This document shows positions 45,731 to 55,188 of a stretch of DNA of 58,032 nt, in pieces; position 1 is the first letter of the stretch; every line of letters starts with the position of its first letter. This stretch comes from Planctomycetota bacterium (GTDB taxonomy: Bacteria; Planctomycetota; UBA1135; UBA2386), in assembly GCA_025459175.1 (NCBI GenBank), contig JALORC010000028.1, positions 1-58,032 of the forward strand, in the 5' to 3' direction. A program made the translations under genes and the position numbers. The notes under the pieces are model-generated. The model did not search any database and was not told the DNA's origin. It worked only from the letters and a program-made list of their open reading frames with translations.

Positions 45731-47140
45731 GTGGGAGACTCGCCCGTGAGTCTGTACGGCACCGGCCGGCGCGAAGGCATCGTCGCGGCACTGTGCATCA
45801 CGGCGATGGTGCTGCTGGTGCACCTCGGCGCGTCGGAACTGGCCGCCCCCGGCCTCGGCGCCCCCGAGTTCGGCACCGCGCTGCGCCGCGGCGTGCTGCC
45901 CGCGCTGGGTGGACTGCTGTGCTACCGGCTGCTGCGCGCCCAGGGCCGCAGCCGCTACGCCGGCTTCCTGATCGGCGCCGCCTACGGTCTGTCGCCGTGG
46001 TTCGGCGCACTCGGCGAGGCCCCGCGCGAACAGCTGTCGGCCGCGCTGGCGCCGCTGGCGCTCGAGATGGCGTGTCGCTGCGACCGCCCGCTGCAGCGCC
46101 GGATCTGGTTGCCGTGGTCGTGGCTGTTCCTGTGTGCCCCGTTCCTCGGCGGGGTCACCGTGATCGCCGTGCTCGCAGCGATCCTGTGCGGAGTGTCGTT
46201 CCTGCGCACGGTGACCTGCGGCGACCAGGACGCCGAGCTGCCGTCGCTGCGCGGCCTGCTGCTGGCGGGCACCGCGGCTGCGGCCGCCGCCGTCAACCTG
46301 GTCTGGCTCGATCCGCTGTGCCCGTGGCTCGGCGAACCCATCGTGCTCGACGTCAGTGCCGTGCTGACCACGCACCGCGAACCCGGCGCCGCGCCGGATC
46401 TGGCCGCTGCGCTGCGCGTGCCGGGCGCCCTGCTGCTGTGCCTGGCGGTCCTGGCGCTGCTGCGGCGCCAGCGCCGGGTCGACGGCGGCATGTGGCTCGG
46501 CCTGTTGGTCGCCGGCAGCCTGCCGACGGTGTTCGCGAGCGTGCCGATGCTGAACCAGCTGGCCCCGCAGTGGACCGACGGCACCATGCTGCCCGCGGCC
46601 GCCTGGTGGCTGACGCTGCTCGGCACCAGCGTGCTGGCCGCGGCCGGTCTCGACGACTTCCTCGATCTGCCGCAACGGCGCCGCACCGCGCTGCCGTGGA
46701 TGCTCGCCATCGCCGTGCTGGCGGCGCCGATGCTGCCGGCCTTCGGCGCCGACGCCCCGGCGCGCGAATGGCCGCTGACGATGACCTGGTTGCTGCTCGC
46801 GCTGCTGCTGCCGCTGTGGCGCCGGCTCGGCATCCTGCGCTTCAAGAACGTGCTCGGCGCCGCGGCCCTGTTGACGCTGGCCATCCCGACGCTGCAGAGC
46901 AAGCCGGTGCCCACGCCATGGTCGGCGGCGCCGCTCGGCGAAGTCGCCGCGATCCGCAACCACGAGCACTCGCCATACTCAGGCTGGCACTGGCTGGCGC
47001 TCGGCAGCACGCTGTTGCTGACGCTGGGCTGGTCGGTGGTCGCGTGGCGGGAACGGCGCCGCGAGGCGATCGCCAGCGTCGCGTTCCGCGGCGCCGCCGC
47101 CAAGCACAAGCGCGGTCCGATCCACACCGCGCGCACCTGA
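45731..47140 (+). CDS. polytopic membrane protein, possible GT-C-like, 469 aa
   Basis: About eleven hydrophobic segments are present. The second loop has GAAYGLSPWFGALGEAPREQL, similar to the first catalytic loop of bacterial GT-C-like proteins in which an acidic pair follows a Pro-Trp. I cannot name a family. It lies 63 bp after the YfhO-like gene on the same strand, so the two are likely co-expressed and may build the same surface polymer. The start is GTG 45731 (a second GTG at 45746 is possible). The C-terminus is basic and cytoplasmic. Confidence 0.68.
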   Translation: MGDSPVSLYGTGRREGIVAALCITAMVLLVHLGASELAAPGLGAPEFGTALRRGVLPALGGLLCYRLLRAQGRSRYAGFLIGAAYGLSPWFGALGEAPREQLSAALAPLALEMACRCDRPLQRRIWLPWSWLFLCAPFLGGVTVIAVLAAILCGVSFLRTVTCGDQDAELPSLRGLLLAGTAAAAAAVNLVWLDPLCPWLGEPIVLDVSAVLTTHREPGAAPDLAAALRVPGALLLCLAVLALLRRQRRVDGGMWLGLLVAGSLPTVFASVPMLNQLAPQWTDGTMLPAAAWWLTLLGTSVLAAAGLDDFLDLPQRRRTALPWMLAIAVLAAPMLPAFGADAPAREWPLTMTWLLLALLLPLWRRLGILRFKNVLGAAALLTLAIPTLQSKPVPTPWSAAPLGEVAAIRNHEHSPYSGWHWLALGSTLLLTLGWSVVAWRERRREAIASVAFRGAAAKHKRGPIHTART

Positions 47141-47161
47141 GGCACGGATTCGGACGCTGGA

Positions 47162-48358
47162 TCACTGCTCCGACGGCGCGCCCTGGTTGCGGTCGGCGAG
47201 CCGTCGCAGCCAGAACGCGAGCGCGGTGCCGAGCAGCGCGAAGCCGGCCATCGCCGCGAACGCGCCCCCTTCGATGCGCGCGTACAACCAGCCGCCGAGC
47301 AGGCCGCAGACCACCATGCCGATGCCGGACGTCGCCGCCCCGAGCAGGCCCTGCGCGGTGGCACGCTGGTGCGGCGGCACCCGCTTCTCGAGCGCGCGCA
47401 GGGTGCCCAGGTAGGTCGCGGTGAAGCTGAACGCGTGCAGCCAGCCGACCGCGGCCAGCACCGGCACCGACGTCGACGCACCGACCACCGTCCAGCGCAC
47501 CGCGGCACCGAGCCCACCGAGCATCAACAACGTCGTCGGCCGCAGCCGTTCGATCGTCTGGCGAGCGACGAAGAACATCAGGATCTCGGCCAGGATGCCC
47601 TCGGCCCACAACAGGCCGGCGGTGCCCTTGCCGATGCCGTGGTCGTTCCAGTGCACCGTCGACAGGTTGTAGTAGGTCGCGTGGCTGCCCTGGATCGCCG
47701 CCGACGCGGCCAGCAGCAGCACGAACTGGCGCGAGCGCAGCAGCGACCACCACGGCGCCTGCGGCGCGGCACTCGGCGGCGGCGGCACCACCACCGGCGG
47801 CAATGCCAGCGAGCTGACCGCCATCAGCACCATGCCCAGCAGCAGCACCGGGAACACCGTGTCGGTGCCGTGCGCCTCGAACGCGAACCCGGCCACCAGG
47901 ATGACGACCAGATAGCTCGCCGAACCGACCATGCGCAGTCGCCCGAACGCGAACCCGCGCGCGCCCGCGGTCTGCATCGCCGCGGCGTCGACGATCGGGT
48001 AGAGCGGCGAATAGATGCTGCCGAACACCAGCGCCGCGAGCAGGCTCCACCACCACACCTGCTGCGGCCCGTAGAGCGCGAACGCGCCGATGCTCGCCCA
48101 CGACAGCCAGCGCATCACCGCGCGGGCATCGCGGACGCGATCGACCCGCTGCGACCACCACGGTCCGGCCACGGTGCGCGCGACCGTCTGCCCGGCCATC
48201 ACCAGCGACACGTTCTCCTTGCTGAGCCCGCCGGACTGGTGCAGCCAGGCGGGGAAGAACTGCATGTAGGCGCCGAGCACCGCGAACGACGCCGCGTAGA
48301 AGCCGGCGAAGCCGAGCCAGCAGCGCAGTGCGGTCGGGGCGGCTGGAACTGGCAACAC
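47162..48358 (-). CDS. MFS transporter, LacY/HcaT-like (MFS_1_like), 398 aa
   Basis: Twelve membrane segments are present, with the first loop after helix 2 (GPWWSQRVDRVRDARAVMRW) and a helix-1 pattern FYAASFAVLGAYMQFFPAWL that fits the 3-phenylpropionate/nucleoside-H+ symporter-like group. A Pro-rich central loop (PPVVVPPPPSAAP) separates the halves. Start GTG 48358 precedes the first helix. The substrate is not evident. It is convergent with the membrane-protein pair upstream and is followed on the same strand by nothing; the VWA gene lies 32 bp upstream. Confidence 0.85.
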   Translation of the reverse strand: MLPVPAAPTALRCWLGFAGFYAASFAVLGAYMQFFPAWLHQSGGLSKENVSLVMAGQTVARTVAGPWWSQRVDRVRDARAVMRWLSWASIGAFALYGPQQVWWWSLLAALVFGSIYSPLYPIVDAAAMQTAGARGFAFGRLRMVGSASYLVVILVAGFAFEAHGTDTVFPVLLLGMVLMAVSSLALPPVVVPPPPSAAPQAPWWSLLRSRQFVLLLAASAAIQGSHATYYNLSTVHWNDHGIGKGTAGLLWAEGILAEILMFFVARQTIERLRPTTLLMLGGLGAAVRWTVVGASTSVPVLAAVGWLHAFSFTATYLGTLRALEKRVPPHQRATAQGLLGAATSGIGMVVCGLLGGWLYARIEGGAFAAMAGFALLGTALAFWLRRLADRNQGAPSEQ

Positions 48359-48390
48359 GCGGCCATCGTGCCGGCGGACCCCGGCGGATG

Positions 48391-50115
48391 CTATCGCTGC
48401 ACGAACACGCCGCCGTTCTGCTCGGCGAGCGCCTGCAGCAACTCGCGGCCGGGGCCGTTGCCGGCGCCGGTGAACACACCGTGGATGCGGACCTTCGCGT
48501 AGCGATTGGACTCGCGCACCAGCGTCAGCAGGTCCTCGGCCGCCTGCACCGCGCCGACCGTCGGCTCGCCGTCGCTGAGCACGAACAGCTCGTCGATCTG
48601 CAGTCCGCCGAGGTCGGCATAGCGCTGCTGGTTCCACTGCAGCGCCAGCGCCAGGCCGTCGTGCAGGTTGGTGCCGCCGTGCGGGCGACAGCGGCCGAGC
48701 AGTTCGGTCAACGACCGCACCGTCGCGGTCCCGGGCGCGACCGGCTGCTCGGTCCAGCGGTGCACGCCGTCGGCGAACGTCAGCACCGACAGTCGCGACT
48801 CCTTCGCCATCGCCTGCGCACACAGCAGCAGCTGCTCCTTGGCGACCGCGAGCCGCGAGTCCTCGCCGCGCCGCCGCGGGCCGGTGCTCGGCTGCGTCGA
48901 GCCCTTCTCCATGCTGCCGCTGGTGTCGATCAGGAACACCACGTTGGTGCCGGTGACCGGCACGCCGAAGAACGCGGCGCTGGTGCCCTCGGGCAACCGT
49001 TTGGCGAGCTGCGGCGGCACCACCAGCCGGCTCTCCTCGCGCTGCCAGAACGCTCGCCACAGCTTCGGGTCGTCGCCCGGGATCAAGGCTCCGGTCATCG
49101 CCCGCAACAGCCCGAGTGCGCGCTCGCGGCGCTGCGGATGCGCCTGCCGATTGACCGCAGAGACGAGCTGGTCGGTGGTGTCCGGACCGTCGAGCACCGC
49201 CAGCAGGGTCGGGATCGCCTCCTTCTGCGGGAAGGCCTCGATCAGGTCGAGCAGGTCCATGTCGGTGCGCCAGCCGCAGCGGCCGAACTGCGCCAAGGCA
49301 CCCTGCACCATCGCCACCTTGCCGGCCCGGTCGATCGCGCCGTCGGGCGAACGCAGCAGCTGCTGCAGTGCGCGCACGAGCCCTTGCGACACCACCGGGT
49401 GGCGTTCGCCGGCCAGCGCCACCGCGAGCCGCTGCGCCGTCTCGGCGCGGAACGGCGGCCGGATCGCCTCGCAGGCCGCCAGCCGCACGCGCGGTTCCGG
49501 GTCGGTGAGTGCGGCTTCGATGGTGCTGCGGAACACCGGCAGGTTGCGGCGGCCGAGCAGGTGCAGCGCGGCGACGCGGCGCGCCGGTCCGACCACGAGA
49601 CCGCGCTGGTCGGGCTGTTGCTCGCGGCGATGCAGATCGCCGAGCACCGGCACCTGCTCACCGGCCGCCGCGCGCAGCAGCAGGAACCACGCCGCCTGGT
49701 GCTCGAAGCGCATCAGCGTCCAGTGGCCGAGTTCGCGCAGCTCCATCGCCTCGCGATCGAGGAACGAACTGTCGAAGCCGGCCGCCGCGATGCCGAGCAC
49801 GGCATCGGCGAGGTCCGCGTTCGGGTGTTGCTCGGCGTGCGCCAACAGCTTGCCGAGCAGGTCGAGGTGCGTGAGGCGCCCTTCGTCGCCGTCGTGGACG
49901 AAGCCGGCGCGGCGCGCGAACGGCACGTAGTCGGGCTGCAGTTCCCGCCCCGGTCGCAGCAGGTTCTTGGGCTGCAGCTTGACGCGCTCGAAGTCGTGCG
50001 CCCATTGCCGGATCGCCGCGGCGGTGTCGGTGTCGCGCTCGTCCTGCGCCGGCAACGCGGTGGTGGAAGCGACCAGCAGGCCGAACGGAAGGGCCAGGGC
50101 GGGGCGGCGCGACAT
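48391..50115 (-). CDS. secreted von Willebrand factor A-domain protein with HEAT-like repeats, 574 aa
   Basis: A signal peptide (residues 1-23) is followed by a helical region with HEAT-like repeats (about 100-340: ALTDPEPRVRLAACEAIRPPF and similar). A VWA domain with the MIDAS motif FLIDTSGSM near residue 397, a Thr in GGTNLHDGL and an Asp in VLSDGEPTVG follows. The MIDAS is complete, so metal-dependent binding is likely. It should be extracytoplasmic. A good ribosome-binding site (CTCGGAG) lies 7 nt before ATG 50115, unlike the genes without leaders. Confidence 0.88.
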   Translation of the reverse strand: MSRRPALALPFGLLVASTTALPAQDERDTDTAAAIRQWAHDFERVKLQPKNLLRPGRELQPDYVPFARRAGFVHDGDEGRLTHLDLLGKLLAHAEQHPNADLADAVLGIAAAGFDSSFLDREAMELRELGHWTLMRFEHQAAWFLLLRAAAGEQVPVLGDLHRREQQPDQRGLVVGPARRVAALHLLGRRNLPVFRSTIEAALTDPEPRVRLAACEAIRPPFRAETAQRLAVALAGERHPVVSQGLVRALQQLLRSPDGAIDRAGKVAMVQGALAQFGRCGWRTDMDLLDLIEAFPQKEAIPTLLAVLDGPDTTDQLVSAVNRQAHPQRRERALGLLRAMTGALIPGDDPKLWRAFWQREESRLVVPPQLAKRLPEGTSAAFFGVPVTGTNVVFLIDTSGSMEKGSTQPSTGPRRRGEDSRLAVAKEQLLLCAQAMAKESRLSVLTFADGVHRWTEQPVAPGTATVRSLTELLGRCRPHGGTNLHDGLALALQWNQQRYADLGGLQIDELFVLSDGEPTVGAVQAAEDLLTLVRESNRYAKVRIHGVFTGAGNGPGRELLQALAEQNGGVFVQR

Positions 50116-50212
50116 CGGGACTCCGAGGGACGGTTCGCGGACCAGAGGGGTCTGCGAAGGATAACCGGGAAGGCCATCGTGCCCAGGGCCGCGCTCGGTG
50201 CGACCGGCGATC

Positions 50213-51667
50213 TCACCAGCCGACGCGCGCCCAGATTCCGTTGCTGAGATCGAGGCCGATCGGGGTCGAGGTGGGCCCGTAGAACGCTTGCAGGGCGATC
50301 GGCAGTCCGGCGAGTTGCGGCACCAATGGCAACGGGAACGAGATCTGCCAGTTGACGGTCGTCGTCGTCGTCACCAGCTGGCCAGCGCCGAGGTCAAACC
50401 ACGCATCACAGCCGACGACGCCGAGATTGACCGGCAGCGGCGGCCGCAAGCTCCACACCACGGTGCCGACGGCAGCAGCCGGTGCCTGGCTGCCGGCGAT
50501 CGTCATCATGCCCCCCAGCACCGGCCGGGTGGCGCCGAGCAGCGGTGCCCACGGGCCCTGCGCACAGTTGACCGGCTTCAGCTCGCTGAACGCCAGGATG
50601 CGGCCGGCCAGCCGCTGCCAGCCACCGGTCCCCGGCGACGAGCCGTCGGCGCTGGCCAACGATGAACCGAGCAACAGATCGCCATGGCCGTCGCCGTCGA
50701 AGTCGACGCCGCCGGCCAGTTGTTCGGTTCGGAACTGCGCCGATGCCGGCCAGCGCGCGAGTTCGGCGCCGCTGCGGCCGGACACGAACCGCACGTCGTA
50801 GGCGTTGGTGCGCAGCGCGAGCTCGGGCACACCGTCGAGATCGAGATCACCGATCACCGCGAACTTCCCCTCGTAGGCCTGGCCCCAGCTGCGCAGCAGC
50901 GCACCGTTGCTCGCATCATAGGCGCGCACCTGCTGGTTGAACGGTTCCCCGACCAGCACTTCCTGCCGCTGGTTGCCGGCCACATTCGCGGCCTCGATCG
51001 CGACACCACCGAACTGGATCGTCAGCAGCTCCGGCGGATTGGCGAGCCGCAGGATCTGGGTGCCAGCACTGAGCAGCCGCGCCAGCTCGGGCACGCCGTC
51101 GCCGTTCTGGTCACCGATGTTGACGAGTGCATTGCCGCCGCCGAAGGTGAGCGGATAGACGGTGAACACCGCGCCGTCGAAGCCGCTCAGCAGTCGCAGT
51201 TCGCCCGGGTTGCCGAGGGTGATCGCGGCGAGATCACCGCGGCCGTCACCGTTGCGGTCGCCGACCGAGGCCGCGATCTCGTAGCTGACGCCCGGAGTCG
51301 CCCAGCGCAGCGCCAGCGTGGCCCCCGAATACGCACGCAGGCTGCCGTTGCTGTTGAGCAGGATGTCGCCGCGTCCGTCGAGGTCGAGGTCCGGCACGCC
51401 GATCATCACACGGAACGGGAACGTGCTCGTGCCCGGGTTGCTGATCGTGCGCACCGTGTTGGTGGCACCGGAGACGACCTGGACCACCCCCTGCCCGATG
51501 CCCGGGCTGCTGACCAGCAGGTCCGGCACCGCGTCGCCGTCGAAGTCGGTGCCGACGGCGACCGCCTGGCCGGTGAGTCCACCGGGTGCAGGACCGAACG
51601 TGGTGGACAGGGCTTGCTGGGCGGGCAGCAGCGCGGGCAAGGCGAGCAGCAGGGCTGGGAGGCGCAT
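50213..51667 (-). CDS. secreted FG-GAP/integrin-alpha-like beta-propeller protein, 484 aa
   Basis: The signal peptide (MRLPALLLALPALLPAQ) is followed by a series of FG-GAP repeats, each with a Ca2+-binding loop: DFDGDAVPD, DLDLDGRGD, DRNGDGRGD, DQNGDGVPE, DLDLDGVPE and DFDGDGHGD. The last 100 residues form a separate beta-rich domain ending in DLSNGIWARVGW. That tail pattern is shared with the beta-helix protein at 54055-55188 and may be a sorting or anchoring domain. ATG 51667 has TACGAT exactly 6 nt upstream. It probably acts at the cell surface. Confidence 0.9.
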   Translation of the reverse strand: MRLPALLLALPALLPAQQALSTTFGPAPGGLTGQAVAVGTDFDGDAVPDLLVSSPGIGQGVVQVVSGATNTVRTISNPGTSTFPFRVMIGVPDLDLDGRGDILLNSNGSLRAYSGATLALRWATPGVSYEIAASVGDRNGDGRGDLAAITLGNPGELRLLSGFDGAVFTVYPLTFGGGNALVNIGDQNGDGVPELARLLSAGTQILRLANPPELLTIQFGGVAIEAANVAGNQRQEVLVGEPFNQQVRAYDASNGALLRSWGQAYEGKFAVIGDLDLDGVPELALRTNAYDVRFVSGRSGAELARWPASAQFRTEQLAGGVDFDGDGHGDLLLGSSLASADGSSPGTGGWQRLAGRILAFSELKPVNCAQGPWAPLLGATRPVLGGMMTIAGSQAPAAAVGTVVWSLRPPLPVNLGVVGCDAWFDLGAGQLVTTTTTVNWQISFPLPLVPQLAGLPIALQAFYGPTSTPIGLDLSNGIWARVGW

Positions 51668-51679
51668 TCGCGTATCGTA
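51668..51679 (-). promoter_or_regulatory. -10-like TACGAT 6 nt before the FG-GAP gene
   Basis: On the minus strand TACGAT (51679-51674), six bases, then ATG. It is the clearest of the four cases of this spacing. Confidence 0.5.
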
Positions 51680-52327
51680 ACGCTCGCTCACGGCTCGGGG
51701 AGGCTCACCGTCGAGCCCTGTCGTTCGGACGCCGCCCGGCAGCCCGTCAAGCGTGCTGTATTTGGACGCTGCGACCGGCATCGACGCGCGCTTAAGCAGC
51801 GCAATCACCGGCGATAGGCCGCTGTCTTAGGTGCGGCTCCATCGACCTTGGGAACTGACGGCGGGTTCCTCTTAGTTCACGGTGCCCCCCGGTCGGCACC
51901 CGACCGGTGTTCATCAGCGTGCGGATCGTCGACGTCGTGCATGGCATCGGCGATCACTGACCAACGTCGAGGTGGCCGTCCGGCAGCAGAACGACGAGCT
52001 GGTCGCGCAGGCCGCACTCGGCTACGGCGCGTCCCCGCTGAACGTCTATCGCGTGTTCCTCGATCGCGGCATCCAGGCCCATCTGATCCAACCACCGACG
52101 CTGAATATGTCGCAATCGGGCTGCGGCGCAGCCAAAGCGGCTGCCGTGAAGACGCGACAGCCGGCGACGACGTCCTTGGCGACTTGCGTCAACTCCCACG
52201 CTGCGTTTCCATGTTATCGTCCCCGCACTCGTGCGATATTGAAAGCCGCCGTCCGTGGACGTCAATCAATCAAACCCTTCCTTGGATCCCTTGCTCGTCG
52301 CCGGGGAGCCACGCGGACAATTTCACC
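51680..52327. other. accessory intergenic stretch without a clear gene
   Basis: About 650 bp upstream of the orphan at 52328. No frame shows a convincing domain. Short coding-like stretches appear in different frames (for example VRIVDVVHGIGDH, then after a stop VEVAVRQQNDELVAQAALGYG), which suggests decayed genes. The base composition becomes visibly less GC-rich toward 52327. A TTATCGT around 52214 might be a -10 for the orphan gene. Confidence 0.5.
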
Positions 52328-53467
52328 ATGCACAACGTCGCCTTGCTTCCTTGGTTTGCTGTGGACCAGGAGCGCCAAATCAGGCCATTCACATTGCTTC
52401 CCTACCTGCGCACCGGGTCCGCTGATTCCGAAGAGCAGCGCATCGTTCGTGCCGCGACGGATCATTTTCACGAGCTGGGACCAGGCCGGGAGAGGCCGGA
52501 GCCAATCGATGCGTGCACCGTCGTGCGCCTCGGCGCCGGATCCATGACTCGTGAGTTGAGCGATGCAGAACGCGGCGACGCGTTCGAACTGACGGAGCTT
52601 CTAGCTACCTGCGCGCTTGCGGGTCGCGATTTCTTCGGCAACGATCGGTCCTACTGCAACCGCGAGGGCCTGCGCGTTTTTGTTCAGCAGCTCGCTTCAT
52701 CATCGCCCGGCGGCTGCGTCCTGCAGGCGCGGCGCCGGGACGGTTGCTCGCAGGACTACCGCACGCGTTCCTTGCCGATCGTTCGCCAGGGACACGTTGT
52801 CGCACCGCGCGCCAACAGTGTGGACTGGCCCCTTCTCGATGCGCTCCTGTCACTCCGATCAGATGCCACGCTGGGAGACTTGTGGGATCGCGTACGCGAT
52901 AGCCTGCACTGGTTCAACGCGGCAAACACCGACGCGGACACAACGTCCCTCGGCCAGGAAGCCGTGTTCTCGTTCGGCGCGATCCAGCGCTTGTTGGGTA
53001 CAGGCCACCTTGCTAAGGACATGGTGGAGCCGTTCAGCAGGTTGCTTAAGCCGCGCGAAGACGCGGCAGTCCCGCCTACACTGGCCGCGATGCACAAGAC
53101 CTCGGACCCCACTGTCAGGGGACTTTGGATTCTCCAGCTCGCTCGGGTACGGAATGACTTCGGCCATGGAAGGGCCGCACTCCATGCTCAGACCTTCTGG
53201 AGTCTGCACGAGCACGTGCTGGTCGCGGCCGTCGCGTTCCCGCTGCTCCTGAAGAGCACCCTCAAGGGCACCGGGCTCTACGCGTGGACGGGAAGTGACG
53301 ACGTTGACCTTGAGGCCCTTGAGGCGCGGATGCTGTCGAAGCCGTTCCGCCCAGAACTGTGGACCGATGATGGCGAAGAGGCGAAGGGGTGGCGGGATGC
53401 CGCCACGGTCGCCGGCTCACGACTGGTAAGGATCAAGGCAGCAGCGCGGTCTGGAACGCAGCCGTAG
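52328..53467 (+). CDS. hypothetical protein with HEPN-like C-terminal motif, 379 aa
   Basis: I do not recognise the family. ATG 52328 opens a frame starting MHNVALLPWFAVDQERQIRPF. There is a helical C-terminal half with LWILQLARVRNDFGHGRAALH, where RNDFGH fits the R-x4-H motif of HEPN domains, seen in many RNases of defence and toxin systems. The protein has no signal peptide. Its codon use and base composition are less GC-rich than nearly all other genes here. It sits in a patch of gene debris near the tmRNA gene. All this points to recent acquisition. The HEPN link is motif-level only. Confidence 0.6.
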   Translation: MHNVALLPWFAVDQERQIRPFTLLPYLRTGSADSEEQRIVRAATDHFHELGPGRERPEPIDACTVVRLGAGSMTRELSDAERGDAFELTELLATCALAGRDFFGNDRSYCNREGLRVFVQQLASSSPGGCVLQARRRDGCSQDYRTRSLPIVRQGHVVAPRANSVDWPLLDALLSLRSDATLGDLWDRVRDSLHWFNAANTDADTTSLGQEAVFSFGAIQRLLGTGHLAKDMVEPFSRLLKPREDAAVPPTLAAMHKTSDPTVRGLWILQLARVRNDFGHGRAALHAQTFWSLHEHVLVAAVAFPLLLKSTLKGTGLYAWTGSDDVDLEALEARMLSKPFRPELWTDDGEEAKGWRDAATVAGSRLVRIKAAARSGTQP

Positions 53468-54054
53468 ACCTGCCGTCGCACGATCGGCAACTTGGCCAAA
53501 GTCGGCGGCACCGGAAACTTCGGCGATCCAGCGGCCGGCGCCAGCACCTTGGCGGAAGCCGCCGAAGCAACCGGTGGCGCCGATTCGCTAACAGCCGCTA
53601 CTGGCGGCAGCTCGGGTCCGGACGGAACGGGAGTGCGCGTGCAAAAACCGAGGCCCCATGCGACGACGAGGCAGACATCGATCGCATGGATCGGAATGGA
53701 GCCGTTCCCACCGGCGGTGCCAAGCAGATTGCGGGCCCCACGACCAACGGTCCTGGTAGGCAACGACGCGAGCGGTAGTCCGTTCGAATCAATGAGCATC
53801 GGAATGGCGCGCTGCTGGCGACAACTGTCCCGGATCACACTGGGTCGAGGCCAGGACCTGGGTATCGATGCCCGGGAACCCAGTGCTCGTCTGCCAGCAC
53901 AGTTCGCACTGGACATACAGTGAGACCGAGGCTCCGAGCACCAGGCAGAGCAACCGAAGCAACATCGGAGCTCTCGTTGTCCTTCCGAGGGGACAGCTTG
54001 CGCACGTCGGCTGGACCAGATAGATCGCTCTCCCTGGCGTCCAACAGGTCCGGA
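53468..54054. other. unresolved region with gene fragments
   Basis: No complete gene is convincing. The minus strand holds an open frame (53278-53916) whose middle reads like a membrane segment followed by a Pro/Ala-rich linker, but it overlaps the end of the orphan gene and lacks a recognised domain. The plus strand holds a competing frame (53492-53923). A clear fragment of a secreted protein is listed separately at 53789-53965. The mixture suggests decay after rearrangement. Confidence 0.5.
53789..53965 (-). pseudogene. 5' fragment of a secreted repeat-protein gene
   Basis: From ATG 53965 the frame gives a signal peptide (MLLRLLCLVLGASVSLYVQC) and then WQTSTGFPGIDTQVLASTQCDPG. I recall this as the opening of a repeat family in secreted proteins of related planctomycetes, where a Trp, PGxDG and WDPDG pattern recurs; that is from memory, not tested. 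After about 58 residues the frame stops. No continuation of the repeats is seen in other frames, so it is probably a remnant. Confidence 0.45.
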
Positions 54055-55188
54055 CTACCAGTGTGCGACCAGCATGGCGTTGCTGATCTGGAAGCCGTTG
54101 AGAAGATCGAAAGACCAGCCCTGCCAGGCAATGCGAGCCGCCAGCAACGCCGGCAGTGGTGGCACCGAGTAGCGGCCCACCAACGGTGCGACGAACGTGC
54201 CGCCTGCCATGGCGACGACATGCGCTGGGTCCACATACCACGGGCTGCCGAACACGGTCGTTGGCAGCGGATCGGTCTCGAGCCCGGCCCACAGTCCGCC
54301 GACCCCGTTCAGCGGTCCCCGCAGCACAGCCTCTTGCTCGCTGCCGAGCTGCGCCGAAGCAGCCCGCAGCGAGGGCATAGCTCGTGAGATGACCGTCGTC
54401 GTAGCCCCGAACGCCGGGGTGCTTGCCAAGATCAATACGGTAGGGTCGAGCAGCACGGTGGCAGGGCCCGTGATCGCCGGGCCCGACCAGCCTTGAAACG
54501 GACGGTTGTCGATCCTCGTCGTACCCAGGAGGCGAACCACTCCCGGGGACAGAACGTTGATCGGGAAACCGAATGGTGCCGGAGCCGGCAGCGATCGCAC
54601 GTCACAGTCGACGAGCTCGGTCACGCCGCCGGCGATCTGCAGCGTCGAGGGGGCTCCACTCAGTGCGGGGCAAGTGGCGCGCACCATCGACACCACGCTG
54701 TCGTACAAGACCACGGGTGCAGCCAGCCCCCCGTTCCACGTGCAGTCCACGATCCGCACCTGCTGACAGTTGGTGCACTCCAGACGACAGCCGGCACCGT
54801 TGGTCAGCGGCGAACGACAGGCCTCGATCAGCAACGCTCCCGCATTGTCCGAGCAACGAAACACTCCCGGCACGAGGCCGATGCCTCGCACTTCTAGCCC
54901 GCGGAGCACGACCCTGCGCCCGGCTGCCAAGTTTCGCACCTCGACGACGCCCGGTGCGCCGATGACGACGCCCGGTCCCCCGAGCACGGTCAGGCTCTTG
55001 TCGTAGATCGTGAACGGCAGATGAATCCCTGGCTGCACGACCAGCGTGGCACCATCGGGAACGGCTGCTACGGCGCTCGGAATGCTGGTGAAGTCCACGC
55101 CGGGGCCACCGGCGAGGTCGACGACGAAGGTCTGCGCCGCGGTCGTGGTGGCAAGCAAGCCGAGGCCAAGGCAACGAAACAAGTGCAT
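54055..55188 (-). CDS. secreted right-handed beta-helix-like protein, 377 aa
   Basis: A signal peptide (MHLFRCLGLGLLATTTAAQ) is followed by TFVVDLAGGPGVDFTSIPSAVAAVPDGATLVVQPG, the typical opening of pectate-lyase-like parallel beta-helix proteins. Ladder-like Val/Ile-rich coils follow, with several Cys. The C-terminal 70 residues (GSPWYVDPAHVV to SNAMLVAHW) match in pattern the C-terminal domain of the FG-GAP protein at 50213. No catalytic residues for a lyase are evident. It is likely a surface or extracellular binding protein. Confidence 0.8.
   Translation of the reverse strand: MHLFRCLGLGLLATTTAAQTFVVDLAGGPGVDFTSIPSAVAAVPDGATLVVQPGIHLPFTIYDKSLTVLGGPGVVIGAPGVVEVRNLAAGRRVVLRGLEVRGIGLVPGVFRCSDNAGALLIEACRSPLTNGAGCRLECTNCQQVRIVDCTWNGGLAAPVVLYDSVVSMVRATCPALSGAPSTLQIAGGVTELVDCDVRSLPAPAPFGFPINVLSPGVVRLLGTTRIDNRPFQGWSGPAITGPATVLLDPTVLILASTPAFGATTTVISRAMPSLRAASAQLGSEQEAVLRGPLNGVGGLWAGLETDPLPTTVFGSPWYVDPAHVVAMAGGTFVAPLVGRYSVPPLPALLAARIAWQGWSFDLLNGFQISNAMLVAHW

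Noticed and set aside
53278..53916. A possible 212-aa minus-strand gene with a membrane segment and Pro-rich linker
   Set aside because: It overlaps the orphan gene's end by 190 bp, has no recognised domain, and a plus-strand frame competes; kept only as part of the unresolved region.
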